DNA from: Marinibaculum pumilum
Lineage (GTDB): Bacteria > Pseudomonadota > Alphaproteobacteria > Ferrovibrionales > Ferrovibrionaceae
Reading direction: 5' to 3'
Length of the DNA stretch: 64,000 nucleotides
NCBI RefSeq assembly: GCF_042646425.1
Contig: NZ_JBHRTR010000015.1
Location: forward strand, 203,390 to 267,389
The number at the start of each line of letters is the position of its first letter. Position 1 is the first letter of the stretch. A program made the position numbers and the translations under genes. The notes under the pieces are model-generated. The model searched no databases and was not told where the DNA came from. It saw only the letters and a program-made list of their open reading frames with translations. Positions 17,808 through 26,038 of this stretch are shown here, piece after piece.

Positions 17808-18185
17808 ATGTCTGTCAGCATGGAGTTCGAGGCCTATGTCCAGGACCTCCTGGAGCCTATGGGCCCAATCGTCATCCGCCGCATGTTCGGCGGGGCCGGC
17901 GTCTATTGCCGGGGCGCGATGTTCGCACTGATTGCCGACGACACCCTCTACCTGAAGGCCGGGCCGGACAGCAGCGGCGCCTTCAGGGCCCTGGGCTGTG
18001 AGCCGTTCTGCTACGAGGATGGCAACGGCCGGGTGGCCTCGATGAGCTACTACGAACTGCCGCCGCACCTGCACGACGACCGGTCGGAGCTGATGGACTG
18101 GGCGCAGCAGTCGCTGGACATCGCGATCCATGCCCGGCTGAACCGCCCTGCGCCGCGCCGTCGGCGGCCGGCCCTGAGGCGCTGA
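17808..18185 (+). CDS. TfoX/Sxy N-terminal domain protein
   Basis: This 125-residue protein consists of only the TfoX N-terminal domain. Marker segments are IRRMFGGAGVYCRGAMFALI, DTLYLKAG and MSYYELPP. In gammaproteobacteria full-length TfoX/Sxy switches on competence genes with CRP, but the isolated domain is widespread in alphaproteobacteria with no defined role. A basic Arg/Pro tail (about 108-125) ends inside a 16-bp tandem repeat that also supplies the stop codon. It starts 20 bp after ferredoxin and may be the last gene of that transcript. Confidence 0.88.
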   Translation: MSVSMEFEAYVQDLLEPMGPIVIRRMFGGAGVYCRGAMFALIADDTLYLKAGPDSSGAFRALGCEPFCYEDGNGRVASMSYYELPPHLHDDRSELMDWAQQSLDIAIHARLNRPAPRRRRPALRR

Positions 18186-18222
18186 AGTCCTGAGGCGCTG
18201 AAGTCCAGAGCCGCTGAAGCCC
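18175..18222. repeat. 16-bp tandem repeat, three units
   Basis: TGAGGCGCTGAAGTCC occurs twice perfectly (18175-18190, 18191-18206) and once degenerate (18207-18222). The first unit overlaps the 3' end and stop codon of the TfoX-domain gene. It looks like slippage-prone duplication. No function is evident. Confidence 0.85.
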
Positions 18223-18283
18223 ATAGGCGCGCGAGCGGCGATGGCTTGCTGTGGCCGGACCGGTGTCCGCGACCGGCGGCCGG

Positions 18284-19363
18284 TCAGACGGCCGGACTCT
18301 TGGCGGCGCCCGCCGTCTCCGGCAGTTCGCGTTCGCTGACCACCCGGTTGCGGCCGGCGCGCTTTGCGCCGTACAGGGCCTCGTCCGCGCGATGGACGAA
18401 GCCGGGCAGGGTCTCGCCCGGCGCATAGACTGCGGCGCCGATCGAGATCGTGATCCGGCCCATATCCTCGCCGGTGCTCTTCTTCACCAGCTTCTTGCCC
18501 TGCAGCGCGGTGCGGATCGTGTTGGCGACGATGACGGCGTCCGCCAGGGTGGTGCCCGGCAACAGGATGGCGAATTCCTCGCCGCCGTAGCGGGCGGGGA
18601 AGTCCTGTCCCTTGACGTTTTCGACCAGGGTGCGCGCCATCAGTTTCAGCACCTGGTCGCCGACCTGGTGGCCCCAAGTGTCGTTGAAGGTCTTGAAATG
18701 GTCGATGTCGACCAGCAGCAGCGACAGCGGCGTGCCGCTTTCCTCGGCGAGGTCGGCCAGCCGCATCAGCTGTTCGTCGAACGACTTGCGGTTGGCGACC
18801 CCGGTCAGGGCATCGGTCTCCGCCTCGTGCTTCAGCTCGTCGACGCTCTTGCGCAGTTCCTCGATCTCGCGGGTCGACTTGTGCAGTCGCTCCTCCAGGG
18901 TGCGGGTCTGGACCTGCATCTCCTTGGTATCGGTGATCAGATTGGTGATCAGCGAGGTCAGGCTGGTGCTGTCCTTCACGCTGACCGTCATCTGGCCGGT
19001 GAAGTTCTCCAGCGCCTGGCCATAGGCCTTTGTGTCGCCTTCCGCGGTGCCGACGAAGGCCTGCACCTTGGACATCGTGCTCTCCAGCCGGTCCGCGATC
19101 TCGGTCAGGGAGACCTGCTGGTCGTCGACGCCGAAAAACTGGTCATAGATGTCGGCGACGGTCTTTTCCGTGAACACCTGATGATTCGCGATCACGACAT
19201 CGAGCGCCCGCCGCAGCCCGACGGGCCTGTCCGCGTGATAGTTGTACCACAGCCGGAAGTTCCTCGGTGATGGGGCCATTTCGTGCTCCACCATCGACTC
19301 CATGGCCTGCGCGGCGAGATCGGCGCTCCGTTCCGGCGGATCTGAGGCCTCGTCGTTGATCAT
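18284..19363 (-). CDS. GGDEF-domain diguanylate cyclase
   Basis: A soluble 359-residue protein predicted to make cyclic di-GMP. The catalytic GGDEF domain covers about residues 182-345. The metal site LLLVDIDHFKTFND and the signature RYGGEEFAIL (GGEEF at 260-264) are intact, so it should be active. The inhibitory I-site position reads KGQD instead of RxxD, so product feedback inhibition may be weak or absent. The N-terminal 180 residues are helical, with coiled-coil character near 145-182 and no transmembrane segment. The start is MINDEASDPP at 19363, since the 21 codons upstream are not family-like. It is unlinked to an obvious sensor partner. Its neighbour on the same strand is an EF-hand protein. 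Confidence 0.93.
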   Translation of the reverse strand: MINDEASDPPERSADLAAQAMESMVEHEMAPSPRNFRLWYNYHADRPVGLRRALDVVIANHQVFTEKTVADIYDQFFGVDDQQVSLTEIADRLESTMSKVQAFVGTAEGDTKAYGQALENFTGQMTVSVKDSTSLTSLITNLITDTKEMQVQTRTLEERLHKSTREIEELRKSVDELKHEAETDALTGVANRKSFDEQLMRLADLAEESGTPLSLLLVDIDHFKTFNDTWGHQVGDQVLKLMARTLVENVKGQDFPARYGGEEFAILLPGTTLADAVIVANTIRTALQGKKLVKKSTGEDMGRITISIGAAVYAPGETLPGFVHRADEALYGAKRAGRNRVVSERELPETAGAAKSPAV

Positions 19364-19557
19364 ATGCGGTCTGCAGTTCTCTCGGTGCCGGAACCCAATG
19401 GCGCAACAGGGCGGTGTCGAGGTCACGCGTCCGCCGGCCGCGACGGGGCCGGGCAGGCAGAGGGGGCAACGGCTACGCCTCTAGGGCAACCTTGCATCAA
19501 GCGGCCGCCGATGAATAGCCGCCAAAAGACGGTCCGATGCTTCCGCGCGCGCGACGG

Positions 19558-19980
19558 TCAGGGCTTCCAGGCGCCGACTTCCTGCTCCGACAGCTTGCCG
19601 TCGCCGTTTGTGTCGGCGCCGGAAAAGCCCTGCATCTGGTGGCCGACGAACTCCTCCTGCGAGAGCTTGCCATCGCCGTTGCGGTCGGCGGCTGCGTATT
19701 CCGATGGCGCCGCGCCGGGCAGCTCGGTGATCATCAGGACGCCGTCGACATCCTTGTCGGAGAAATAGAACACCTCCACCAGCCGGTTCCGGTATTCCTC
19801 CGCATCGACCATGCCGTCCTGGTTGCGGTCGGTCAGGGCGAAGGCGGCATCGGCCTCGTTGGTCTGGGCGAGCAACGGCGGGCCACCGACGGCCATTGCC
19901 AGCAGTGCCGCGCACAAGGCCAATGTCGCGCGGGACGACAGGATCGGGCGGCGGGCATCTCGGGCGTGCGGAACGCGCAT
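19558..19980 (-). CDS. Secreted EF-hand calcium-binding protein
   Basis: This 140-residue exported protein has an N-terminal signal peptide (about 1-38, hydrophobic core LALCAALLAMAV) and four EF-hand-like loops: DRNQDGMVDAEE, DKDVDGVLMITE, DRNGDGKLSQEE and DTNGDGKLSEQE. Loops 1, 3 and 4 are canonical, and loop 2 ends in ITEL, which still offers the final Glu. It is probably a periplasmic calcium sensor or buffer. The start ATG 19980 is chosen because AGGAAG lies upstream at good spacing. The longer frame to 20109 lacks a signal-like N-terminus. No partner gene is evident. Confidence 0.88.
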   Translation of the reverse strand: MRVPHARDARRPILSSRATLALCAALLAMAVGGPPLLAQTNEADAAFALTDRNQDGMVDAEEYRNRLVEVFYFSDKDVDGVLMITELPGAAPSEYAAADRNGDGKLSQEEFVGHQMQGFSGADTNGDGKLSEQEVGAWKP

Positions 19981-20182
19981 CTGTCTTGCTTCCTCAGGCT
20001 TGGTTCGACAGGTCCGGTGCGGCTCGCGCCGACCCGGCCGGTACGTACGCCGGGCAGACGGCGCCTTCTGGGTAGCCAAGATTATGCGAAGCGCATCGGG
20101 ACCGCGCAATACGGGCCCCGCCGGTACCCGTCCGAAGACCGGCCAGATGGTTGGGCAGATGGCCGGGCAGGCCGGGCTGGCG

Positions 20183-21862
20183 CTAACCGGCCTCCTGCTC
20201 CCGCAGCACGAAGCGCTGCACCTTGCCGGTCTGGGTGCGCGGCAGGTCGGTGACGAACTCGATCGCGCGCGGATACTTGTAGGGGGCGATCTCCGCCTTG
20301 GCGAAGTCCTGCAGTTCCCGGGCCAGTTCCGGCGACGGATCGACCCCTTCCCGCAGCACGACGAAGGCCTTCACGATCTGCCCGCGGGCCGCGTCGGGGG
20401 CACCAATCACGGCGCAGTCCCTGACCTTGTCGTGCAGCAGCAGGACCGCTTCCACTTCCGGGCCGCTGATGTTGTAGCCGGCGGAGATGATCATGTCGTC
20501 GGTTCGGGCCTGGTACCAGTAGTAGCCGTCCTCGTCCGCCATGTAGGAATCGCCGGTGAAGTTCCAGCCCTGCTGGACATAGCTCTGCTGCCGTTCGGCA
20601 TTGTCCAGGTAGCGGCAGCCGGTGGGGCCGCGGATCGCCAGCCGGCCCACGGTGTTCGGCGGTGCCGGCCGGCCCTCCGCGTCGAAGATGCAGGCCTGGA
20701 AGCCCGGAATCGCGCGCCCCGTCGCCCCGGGCCGGATCTCGTCGCCGGCAGTGGCAATGAAGATGTGCAGCATCTCGGTGGAGCCGAGCCCGTCGATGAT
20801 CCGGATGCCGGTGCTTTCGTACCAGGCATCCCAGGTCGGCTTCGGCAGCGTCTCGCCGGCCGACACGCACTGCTTCAGGCTGGACAGGTCGTAACCGCCC
20901 AGCAGGTCCAGCATGCTGCGATAGGCGGTCGGCGCGGTGAACAGCACCGTCACCCCGTGCCGCTGGATCATCTCCAGGGTCTTGGTGGGGTTGTACTGCT
21001 CCACCAGCAGGGTGGAGGCACCGGCATGCATCGGGAACAGCACCTGCGCGCCGAGGCCGAAGGTGAAGGCGATGGGCGGGCTGCCGGTGAATATGTCGTC
21101 CGGCCCGGGTCGCAGCACATAGCGGTTGAAGGTGTCGCAGACCGCCATGATGTCGCGGTGGAAATGCATGCAGCCTTTCGGCTGGCCGGTGGTGCCGGAG
21201 GTGAAGGCGATCAGGCAGACGTCCTCGGCGGCGGTGCGCACCGTCTGGAACCGGGGCGGCTTGGTCGCCATCAGCGCCTCCAGCCCGTCGGGCAGGTCGT
21301 CCGCCGCCGAACCGCCGCCGTTGAAGTAGACCACGCGCTTCAGATCGTCGCTGCGCTGCAGGGTCTGCTCCATCTCCTCGGCCAGGCGGGAATCGCACAG
21401 CGCGACATGGATCCTGGCCTTCTGCGCCATGAAGGTCAGCTCGCGCCAGCGCAGCAGCGGCATGGTCGCCACCGCGACGGCGCCGACTTTCATCACCGCG
21501 AACCAGCAGGCCACGTACATCGGGTTGTTGGGTGCCCGCAGCAGCACCCGGTTGCCCGGAACCACGCCCAGATCGTCGACCAGCACATGGGCGATGCGGT
21601 CGACCTTCTCCCGCAGCTCCCGGTAGGTCCAGACCATCGTCTCGGTACGGAAGGCCGGGCGGTCGCCATGTACCTCCGCCTGCCGGTCAAGCAGCTCGGA
21701 CGCACAGTTCAGCCATTCCGGATAGGCGCCGAGTTCAGGCACGCCGGTCAGGTCGATCTCCGGCCATTGCTCGCGCGGCGGCAGGTTGTCGCGTGCGAAG
21801 CTGTCGACATGGGCGGTCGCCTTCAATATGGCGCTGTCGGGCAAGGTTGCGCTGTCGGGCAT
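20183..21862 (-). CDS. Benzoate/2-aminobenzoate-type CoA ligase
   Basis: A 559-residue ANL-superfamily ligase that activates an aromatic acid to its CoA thioester through an acyl-AMP. The P-loop is FTSGTTGQPKGCMHFHRD. Further motifs are GLGSTEML (A5), the hinge-region aspartate in YYWYQARTDDMIISAGYNI, and the catalytic lysine in RTQTGKVQRF. The sequence style is that of the benzoate-CoA ligase family, including 2-aminobenzoate-CoA ligases. It is the last gene of the minus-strand operon that starts at the SDR gene (26847), 36 bp after the OYE-like gene. The neighbours make an aminobenzoate or hydroxybenzoate the likeliest substrate. This is inferred from context, not seen in residues. Confidence 0.88.
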   Translation of the reverse strand: MPDSATLPDSAILKATAHVDSFARDNLPPREQWPEIDLTGVPELGAYPEWLNCASELLDRQAEVHGDRPAFRTETMVWTYRELREKVDRIAHVLVDDLGVVPGNRVLLRAPNNPMYVACWFAVMKVGAVAVATMPLLRWRELTFMAQKARIHVALCDSRLAEEMEQTLQRSDDLKRVVYFNGGGSAADDLPDGLEALMATKPPRFQTVRTAAEDVCLIAFTSGTTGQPKGCMHFHRDIMAVCDTFNRYVLRPGPDDIFTGSPPIAFTFGLGAQVLFPMHAGASTLLVEQYNPTKTLEMIQRHGVTVLFTAPTAYRSMLDLLGGYDLSSLKQCVSAGETLPKPTWDAWYESTGIRIIDGLGSTEMLHIFIATAGDEIRPGATGRAIPGFQACIFDAEGRPAPPNTVGRLAIRGPTGCRYLDNAERQQSYVQQGWNFTGDSYMADEDGYYWYQARTDDMIISAGYNISGPEVEAVLLLHDKVRDCAVIGAPDAARGQIVKAFVVLREGVDPSPELARELQDFAKAEIAPYKYPRAIEFVTDLPRTQTGKVQRFVLREQEAG

Positions 21863-21898
21863 GGGTCCTGGAACCTCGCGGATCGATGGGGCTGGCGA

Positions 21899-23365
21899 TC
21901 AGTCGACCTGCGACAATGCAGCTGTCCGCCCGGGGATGGGCACGAAGTCGGGCAGGGGCATGTCGACCTGAACCACGTTCGAGGGCGCGCTGGCGCGGCC
22001 GGCGGCATCGTAGGCACGCACGTAGTAGAGGTAGCTGAGCCCGCCCAGCACGTTGCGGTCGGCGAACTTCGTCGACTTCACCGCTTCGACGCAGGTGGCC
22101 TCGCCCGGGGCCTCCGCGCGATAGACGTCATAGCCCGTGACGTCGCCCCGCGCCTTGTTCCAGGACAGCCGCACCTGGCCATCGCGCAGCTCCGCGCGCA
22201 GGCCGGCACCGTCGCCCCAGTCGGGGCCGGAGGCATCGGGCCGGTCGGGTGGCGCCTGCCGCGCGCCCTTCGGCCAGAGGAAGCAGTGAACCTCCTTGAA
22301 GTTCTCGTCCAGCGCCTTGCAGACATTGCAGTAGATGCAGCGCAGGATCTGGTCGCTGCGTGCGTCCTCCACCTTTCGCACCCAGTCGGGATCGGCGAGC
22401 AGCTGGCGCGCCATTCCGACGATGTCCGCCTTCCCCTCCTGCAGCAGGGCCTCCGCGTCGGACGGGTCGCTGATCTTGCCGACCGAGATCACCGGAACCT
22501 TGTGTCCCTTGTCGTTGATATAGGCCTTGATCGCAGCCGCCAGGTGGGCGTGGGGCAGGGGCGGGTACAGGTCGCCCGGCATGCAGCGGTCGCCGGAATA
22601 GCCGGTATAGGGATAGAGCGGCTGGCCGTCGCGATGGACGGCATCCTCGAACTTGCCGCCGACCGACAGCGAGATGTAGTCGACGCCGCATTGCGCCATG
22701 CGCAGGGCGATGCGCTTGGCATCTTCCACCGTGTAGCCGTCCTTGATCGCCTCCTCCGCCAGGAAGCGGACGCCGACCGGAAAGCCACTGCCGACGGCGC
22801 CACGCACCGCCGCCATCACCCGGCCGAACATCGCCAGCCGGCCCTCCAGGGTGCGGCCGTCGAAGGCATCGCGGCGCGGGTTGTGGCGCGACAGGAAGGA
22901 AGACAGCGTATAGGCATGTGCCGAGTGCAGTTCGATGCCGTCATAGCCGGCCTCAGCCGCACGGTAGGCGGCGTCCGCGAACTGGCCGATGATGGTCTCG
23001 ATATCCGCCTCGCTGAGGCTGTCGATGGTCTGCCGCCAGCCGGACCTGGCCACCTTCAGGAAATGGATGATCTGCGGCACCACCTTGGAGTCGGAGGTGT
23101 CGTGCACCTGCCGCGCCAGGTCGCGGTGGCCGGCGACGAACGCGTCCTCCGACAGCCGCAGCAGCGGCCCGGACTTGTTGGAATGGACGGCGGTCGCCTC
23201 CACCACGATCAGGCCGACATGGCCCTGCGCATAGCGGACATAGCGGTCGATGATGTCCTGGTTGACATGCCCGTCCTCGCCGGAAAGACGGGTCACCATC
23301 GCCGGCACCGCCACCCGGTTGGGCAGCACCATGCCGTTGATGTCGAGCGGCTGAAGCAGCTTCAT
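21899..23365 (-). CDS. Old Yellow Enzyme-family reductase fused to a fibronectin-III-like domain
   Basis: This 488-residue flavoprotein has an OYE/2,4-dienoyl-CoA reductase-type TIM barrel (about 1-335), seen in LPNRVAVPAMVTRLSG, IELHSAHAYTLSSFLSRHNP and VGKISDPSDAEALLQ. A cysteine motif C343-x2-C346-x2-C349-x11-C361 resembles the 4Fe-4S site of dienoyl-CoA reductases, one residue shorter between the second and third cysteines. Instead of the usual FAD/NAD(P)H domains, a Pro/Asp linker leads to about 80 residues (389-470) that read as a fibronectin type III fold: LSWNKARGDVTGYDVYRA, then GLSYLYYVRAYDAAGRASAP. It is linked TGATG to the acyl-CoA dehydrogenase. The related C-terminal half of 2-aminobenzoyl-CoA monooxygenase/reductase is OYE-like, so a ring-reducing role is plausible. 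No hydroxylase half is present here. Confidence 0.85.
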   Translation of the reverse strand: MKLLQPLDINGMVLPNRVAVPAMVTRLSGEDGHVNQDIIDRYVRYAQGHVGLIVVEATAVHSNKSGPLLRLSEDAFVAGHRDLARQVHDTSDSKVVPQIIHFLKVARSGWRQTIDSLSEADIETIIGQFADAAYRAAEAGYDGIELHSAHAYTLSSFLSRHNPRRDAFDGRTLEGRLAMFGRVMAAVRGAVGSGFPVGVRFLAEEAIKDGYTVEDAKRIALRMAQCGVDYISLSVGGKFEDAVHRDGQPLYPYTGYSGDRCMPGDLYPPLPHAHLAAAIKAYINDKGHKVPVISVGKISDPSDAEALLQEGKADIVGMARQLLADPDWVRKVEDARSDQILRCIYCNVCKALDENFKEVHCFLWPKGARQAPPDRPDASGPDWGDGAGLRAELRDGQVRLSWNKARGDVTGYDVYRAEAPGEATCVEAVKSTKFADRNVLGGLSYLYYVRAYDAAGRASAPSNVVQVDMPLPDFVPIPGRTAALSQVD

Positions 23366-24573
23366 CAGGCGCCTCCCGCGGATTTTCCTGCCGGACCGGC
23401 ATTGCCCTGCCGGTACTGCTGGTAGGTCTGGCCGGAGATCACCAGCTTGTTGATCTCCGTCGTGCCCTCGTAGATGCGCAGCGCGCGGATCTCCCGGTAC
23501 AGCCGCTCCACCATGTTGCCGGAGACGACGCCCATGCCGCCCCAGAGCTGCACCGCCTCGTCGATCACCTTCTGCGCCGCCTCGGTCGCGTACATCTTCG
23601 CCATGCTGGCCTCCCGCGTGACCCGGGCGGCGCCGGAATCCTTCGTCCAGGCGGCGCGGTAGACCAACAGGGCGGAGGCGTCGACCATCGTCGCCATCTC
23701 GCCGATCTTCGCCTGGGTCAGCTGGAAGTCCGACAGCCGCTGGCCGAACACCTTGCGATCGTCGGCGCGGGCCAGCGCCTCGTCCAGCGCGCGGCGCGCG
23801 AAGCCCAGGGCGGCGGCGCCGACGGTGGAGCGGAAAATGTCCAGGTTGGACATGGCGATCTTGAAGCCCTCGCCGGGCTTGCCCAGCAGGTTCGCCTTCG
23901 GGATCCGGCAGTCGGTGAAGCGCAGGGTGCCCAGCGGATGCGGCGCCATCACGTCGATCCGCTCCGCGACCTCGAAGCCGGGGCGGTCGGCCTCCACGAT
24001 GAAGGCGGCCAGGCCCTTCGCGCCGGGCGCATCGCCCAGCCGTGCGATCACCGAATAGACATTGGCGATGCCGGCATTCGAGATCCAGGTCTTCTCCCCG
24101 TTCAGGACGTAGCTGTCGCCATCCTCCACTGCGGTGGTGGAGATGTTGGCGACGTCGGAGCCGGCATTGCGCTCCGACATCGCCAGGGCGGCGATGGCGC
24201 GGCCCTCGCCGATCGCCGGCAGGTGGCGGGCGCGCTGTTCCGGCGTGCCGAACAGGGTGATCGGGCCGCTGCCCAGGCCCTGCATCACGAATGAGAAGTC
24301 GGCGATGCCGTGGCGATAGCCCAGGATCTCCCGTGCCAGGCAGAGCGATCGCACGTCCAGCCGTTCGTGCGTCCCGCCGGCTTCCGCCGGCACGGTCAGC
24401 TTCAGGAAGCCGGCTTCGCCCAGCGCGGACACGCAGGACTTCGCGAAGTCGAACACGTCGCCTTCGTCGTCATGGTCGTCGAAATGCGCGGCGGCGAACG
24501 CTTCCAGCCGGCCGGCAAGGTCGCGATGGGCGTCCGTGAAGAACGGCCAGTCGAGGTATGACCTGTCAGGCAT
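23365..24573 (-). CDS. Acyl-CoA dehydrogenase
   Basis: A 402-residue FAD acyl-CoA dehydrogenase introducing an alpha-beta double bond and passing electrons to ETF. Signatures are ALAMSERNAGSDVANIST (substrate/FAD loop), VLNGEKTWISNAG, QLWGGMGVV and RIYEGTTEINKLV, where the glutamate of YEGTTE is the usual catalytic base. The start MPDRSYLDWPFF at 24573 follows a GGGGA site. The frame continues open upstream only because it runs through the enoyl-CoA hydratase gene. It overlaps the OYE-like start by one base and follows the hydratase by 29 bp, so it is an internal operon member. It probably acts on a CoA ester produced from the ring-reduced aromatic substrate. Confidence 0.93.
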   Translation of the reverse strand: MPDRSYLDWPFFTDAHRDLAGRLEAFAAAHFDDHDDEGDVFDFAKSCVSALGEAGFLKLTVPAEAGGTHERLDVRSLCLAREILGYRHGIADFSFVMQGLGSGPITLFGTPEQRARHLPAIGEGRAIAALAMSERNAGSDVANISTTAVEDGDSYVLNGEKTWISNAGIANVYSVIARLGDAPGAKGLAAFIVEADRPGFEVAERIDVMAPHPLGTLRFTDCRIPKANLLGKPGEGFKIAMSNLDIFRSTVGAAALGFARRALDEALARADDRKVFGQRLSDFQLTQAKIGEMATMVDASALLVYRAAWTKDSGAARVTREASMAKMYATEAAQKVIDEAVQLWGGMGVVSGNMVERLYREIRALRIYEGTTEINKLVISGQTYQQYRQGNAGPAGKSAGGA

Positions 24574-24602
24574 GTCCGGTAGTCCCCATCTGATTCTTTT
24601 TG

Positions 24603-25502
24603 TCAGTTGCCCTCGAAAACGGGCTTCTGCTTGTTCACGAAGGCGTAGTAGGCGCGGGCGAAGTCCTTCGTCTGCATGCAGATCGCCTGCGCCTGCGCCT
24701 CGGCCTCGATCGCCGCCTCGACATCCATGCTCCATTCCTGGTGGATGCATTTCTTCGTCATCGCATGGGCGAAGGTCGGTCCGTCGGCCAGGGCGGCGGC
24801 GGTCTTCTGTGCCTCCGCCAGCAGCGCCTCCGGCGCGCAGAGGCGGTTGAAGAAGCCCCAGCGCTCGGCCTCCTCGCCATCCATCGCGCGGCCGGTATAG
24901 AGCAGCTCCGCCGCACGGCCGGAACCGATGATGCGGGGCAGGATGTTGCAGGCGCCCATATCGGCGCCCGCCAGGCCGACCCGCACGAACAGGAAGGCGG
25001 TCTTGGACCGCGCCGTGCCCAGCCGCAGGTCGGAGGCCATGGCGACGATCGCGCCGGCGCCGGCGCAGATCCCGTCGACGGCGGCGACGACCGGTTGCGG
25101 GCAGAGGCGCATCGCCTTGACCAGGTCGCCTGTCATCCGGGTGAAGCGCAGCAGGCCGTCCATGTCGCCGGCATCCTGCATGCCGATCAGCGGGCCGATG
25201 ATCTCGTGCACGTCGCCGCCGGAGCAGAAATTGTCGCCGGCGCCGGTCACCACCACCGTCTTCACGTCCTTCGCATAGGCCAGGCGGCGGAAGGTGTCGC
25301 GCAGCTCGGCATAGGACTCCAGGGTCAGCGGGTTCTTCCGTTCCGGCCGGTTCAGGGTGACCGTGGCGACCTTGCCCTCCACCGACCAGGCGAAGTGCTG
25401 CGGCTTCCAGTCGGCGGCCATCTCGCCGCCCAGCCGGCCCTCCGACAGCGGGCCGACCGGGATCTCGACTGGCTTCGGCGCCGCGGCGGCGTTCTCGTTC
25501 AT
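24603..25502 (-). CDS. Enoyl-CoA hydratase/isomerase family protein
   Basis: A 299-residue crotonase-fold enzyme. The oxyanion-hole segments are GAGDNFCSGGDVHEII and VDGICAGAGAIVAMASDLRL. The position normally holding the second catalytic glutamate lies in FVRVGLAGADMGACNILPR, where the motif reads GADMG instead of a classical E-x-G, so the exact reaction (hydration, isomerisation or CoA-thioester ring chemistry) is uncertain. An N-terminal extension of about 30 residues precedes the core. Its start overlaps the MarR stop by four bases (ATGA), showing translational coupling. Homologous clusters for 2-aminobenzoyl-CoA degradation carry a gene of this family at the same place. Confidence 0.9.
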   Translation of the reverse strand: MNENAAAAPKPVEIPVGPLSEGRLGGEMAADWKPQHFAWSVEGKVATVTLNRPERKNPLTLESYAELRDTFRRLAYAKDVKTVVVTGAGDNFCSGGDVHEIIGPLIGMQDAGDMDGLLRFTRMTGDLVKAMRLCPQPVVAAVDGICAGAGAIVAMASDLRLGTARSKTAFLFVRVGLAGADMGACNILPRIIGSGRAAELLYTGRAMDGEEAERWGFFNRLCAPEALLAEAQKTAAALADGPTFAHAMTKKCIHQEWSMDVEAAIEAEAQAQAICMQTKDFARAYYAFVNKQKPVFEGN

Positions 25503-26038
25503 TCGGTTGCTCCGTTCTCATAGGCTTCGGCCGACCGCTTGAGCCGGGCCAGAAGGTGCAGAAGCTGCTGCTTCTCGTCATTGTCCAGGCCGGCGACCAT
25601 GCCGTCGATCCAGCCGGCATGGGCCGGCGTCATGGCGCCGAAGGCCTGTACCCCGGCAGGCGTCAGCGCGACGGTCTGCCGACGCCGGTCTTCCGCCGCA
25701 GGACGGCGCGCCACCAGGCCTTCCTGCTCCAGCCGTTCGGCCAGCCCGGTGACATTGCCGTTGGTGACCATCATCCGCGCCGACAGCTCGCCCATGCTCA
25801 GCCCCTCGGGGGCGCGATACAGCTGCGCCAGCATGTCGAAGCGGGGCAGGGTGGTGTCGAAGTCGCGGCGCAGGCCGCGCCGGACCTGGCGCTCGATGAT
25901 GCTGGTGCAGGCCAGCAGCCGCAGCCACAGGCGCACGTCGAGCCGTGTCTCGTCATCCTCGGCGCTTCGGTCGGCGGCCGCGGCCGTGTCGCCGGCAGGG
26001 CCCTTGGCGGTCGCGCCCGGGTCCAGCATCGCGCTCAC
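25499..26038 (-). CDS. MarR-family transcriptional regulator
   Basis: A 179-residue winged-helix MarR regulator, expected to be a dimer that releases DNA on binding an aromatic acid or its CoA ester. The recognition region LSMGELSARMMVTNGNVTGL and the wing EDRRRQTVALTPAG are clear. The first 30 residues are an Ala/Asp-rich extension. It is embedded in the operon, overlapping the SDR stop and the hydratase start by four bases each, so it is probably autoregulatory. The 22-bp palindrome at 26867-26888, directly upstream of the first operon gene, is a likely binding site. Confidence 0.93.
   Translation of the reverse strand: MSAMLDPGATAKGPAGDTAAAADRSAEDDETRLDVRLWLRLLACTSIIERQVRRGLRRDFDTTLPRFDMLAQLYRAPEGLSMGELSARMMVTNGNVTGLAERLEQEGLVARRPAAEDRRRQTVALTPAGVQAFGAMTPAHAGWIDGMVAGLDNDEKQQLLHLLARLKRSAEAYENGATE

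Noticed and set aside
19811..23425. 1204-codon plus-strand frame opposite the CoA ligase and OYE-like genes
   Set aside because: The product is low-complexity (His/Arg/Gly/Gln-rich), has no ribosome site or family similarity, and mirrors the codons of two well-supported genes.
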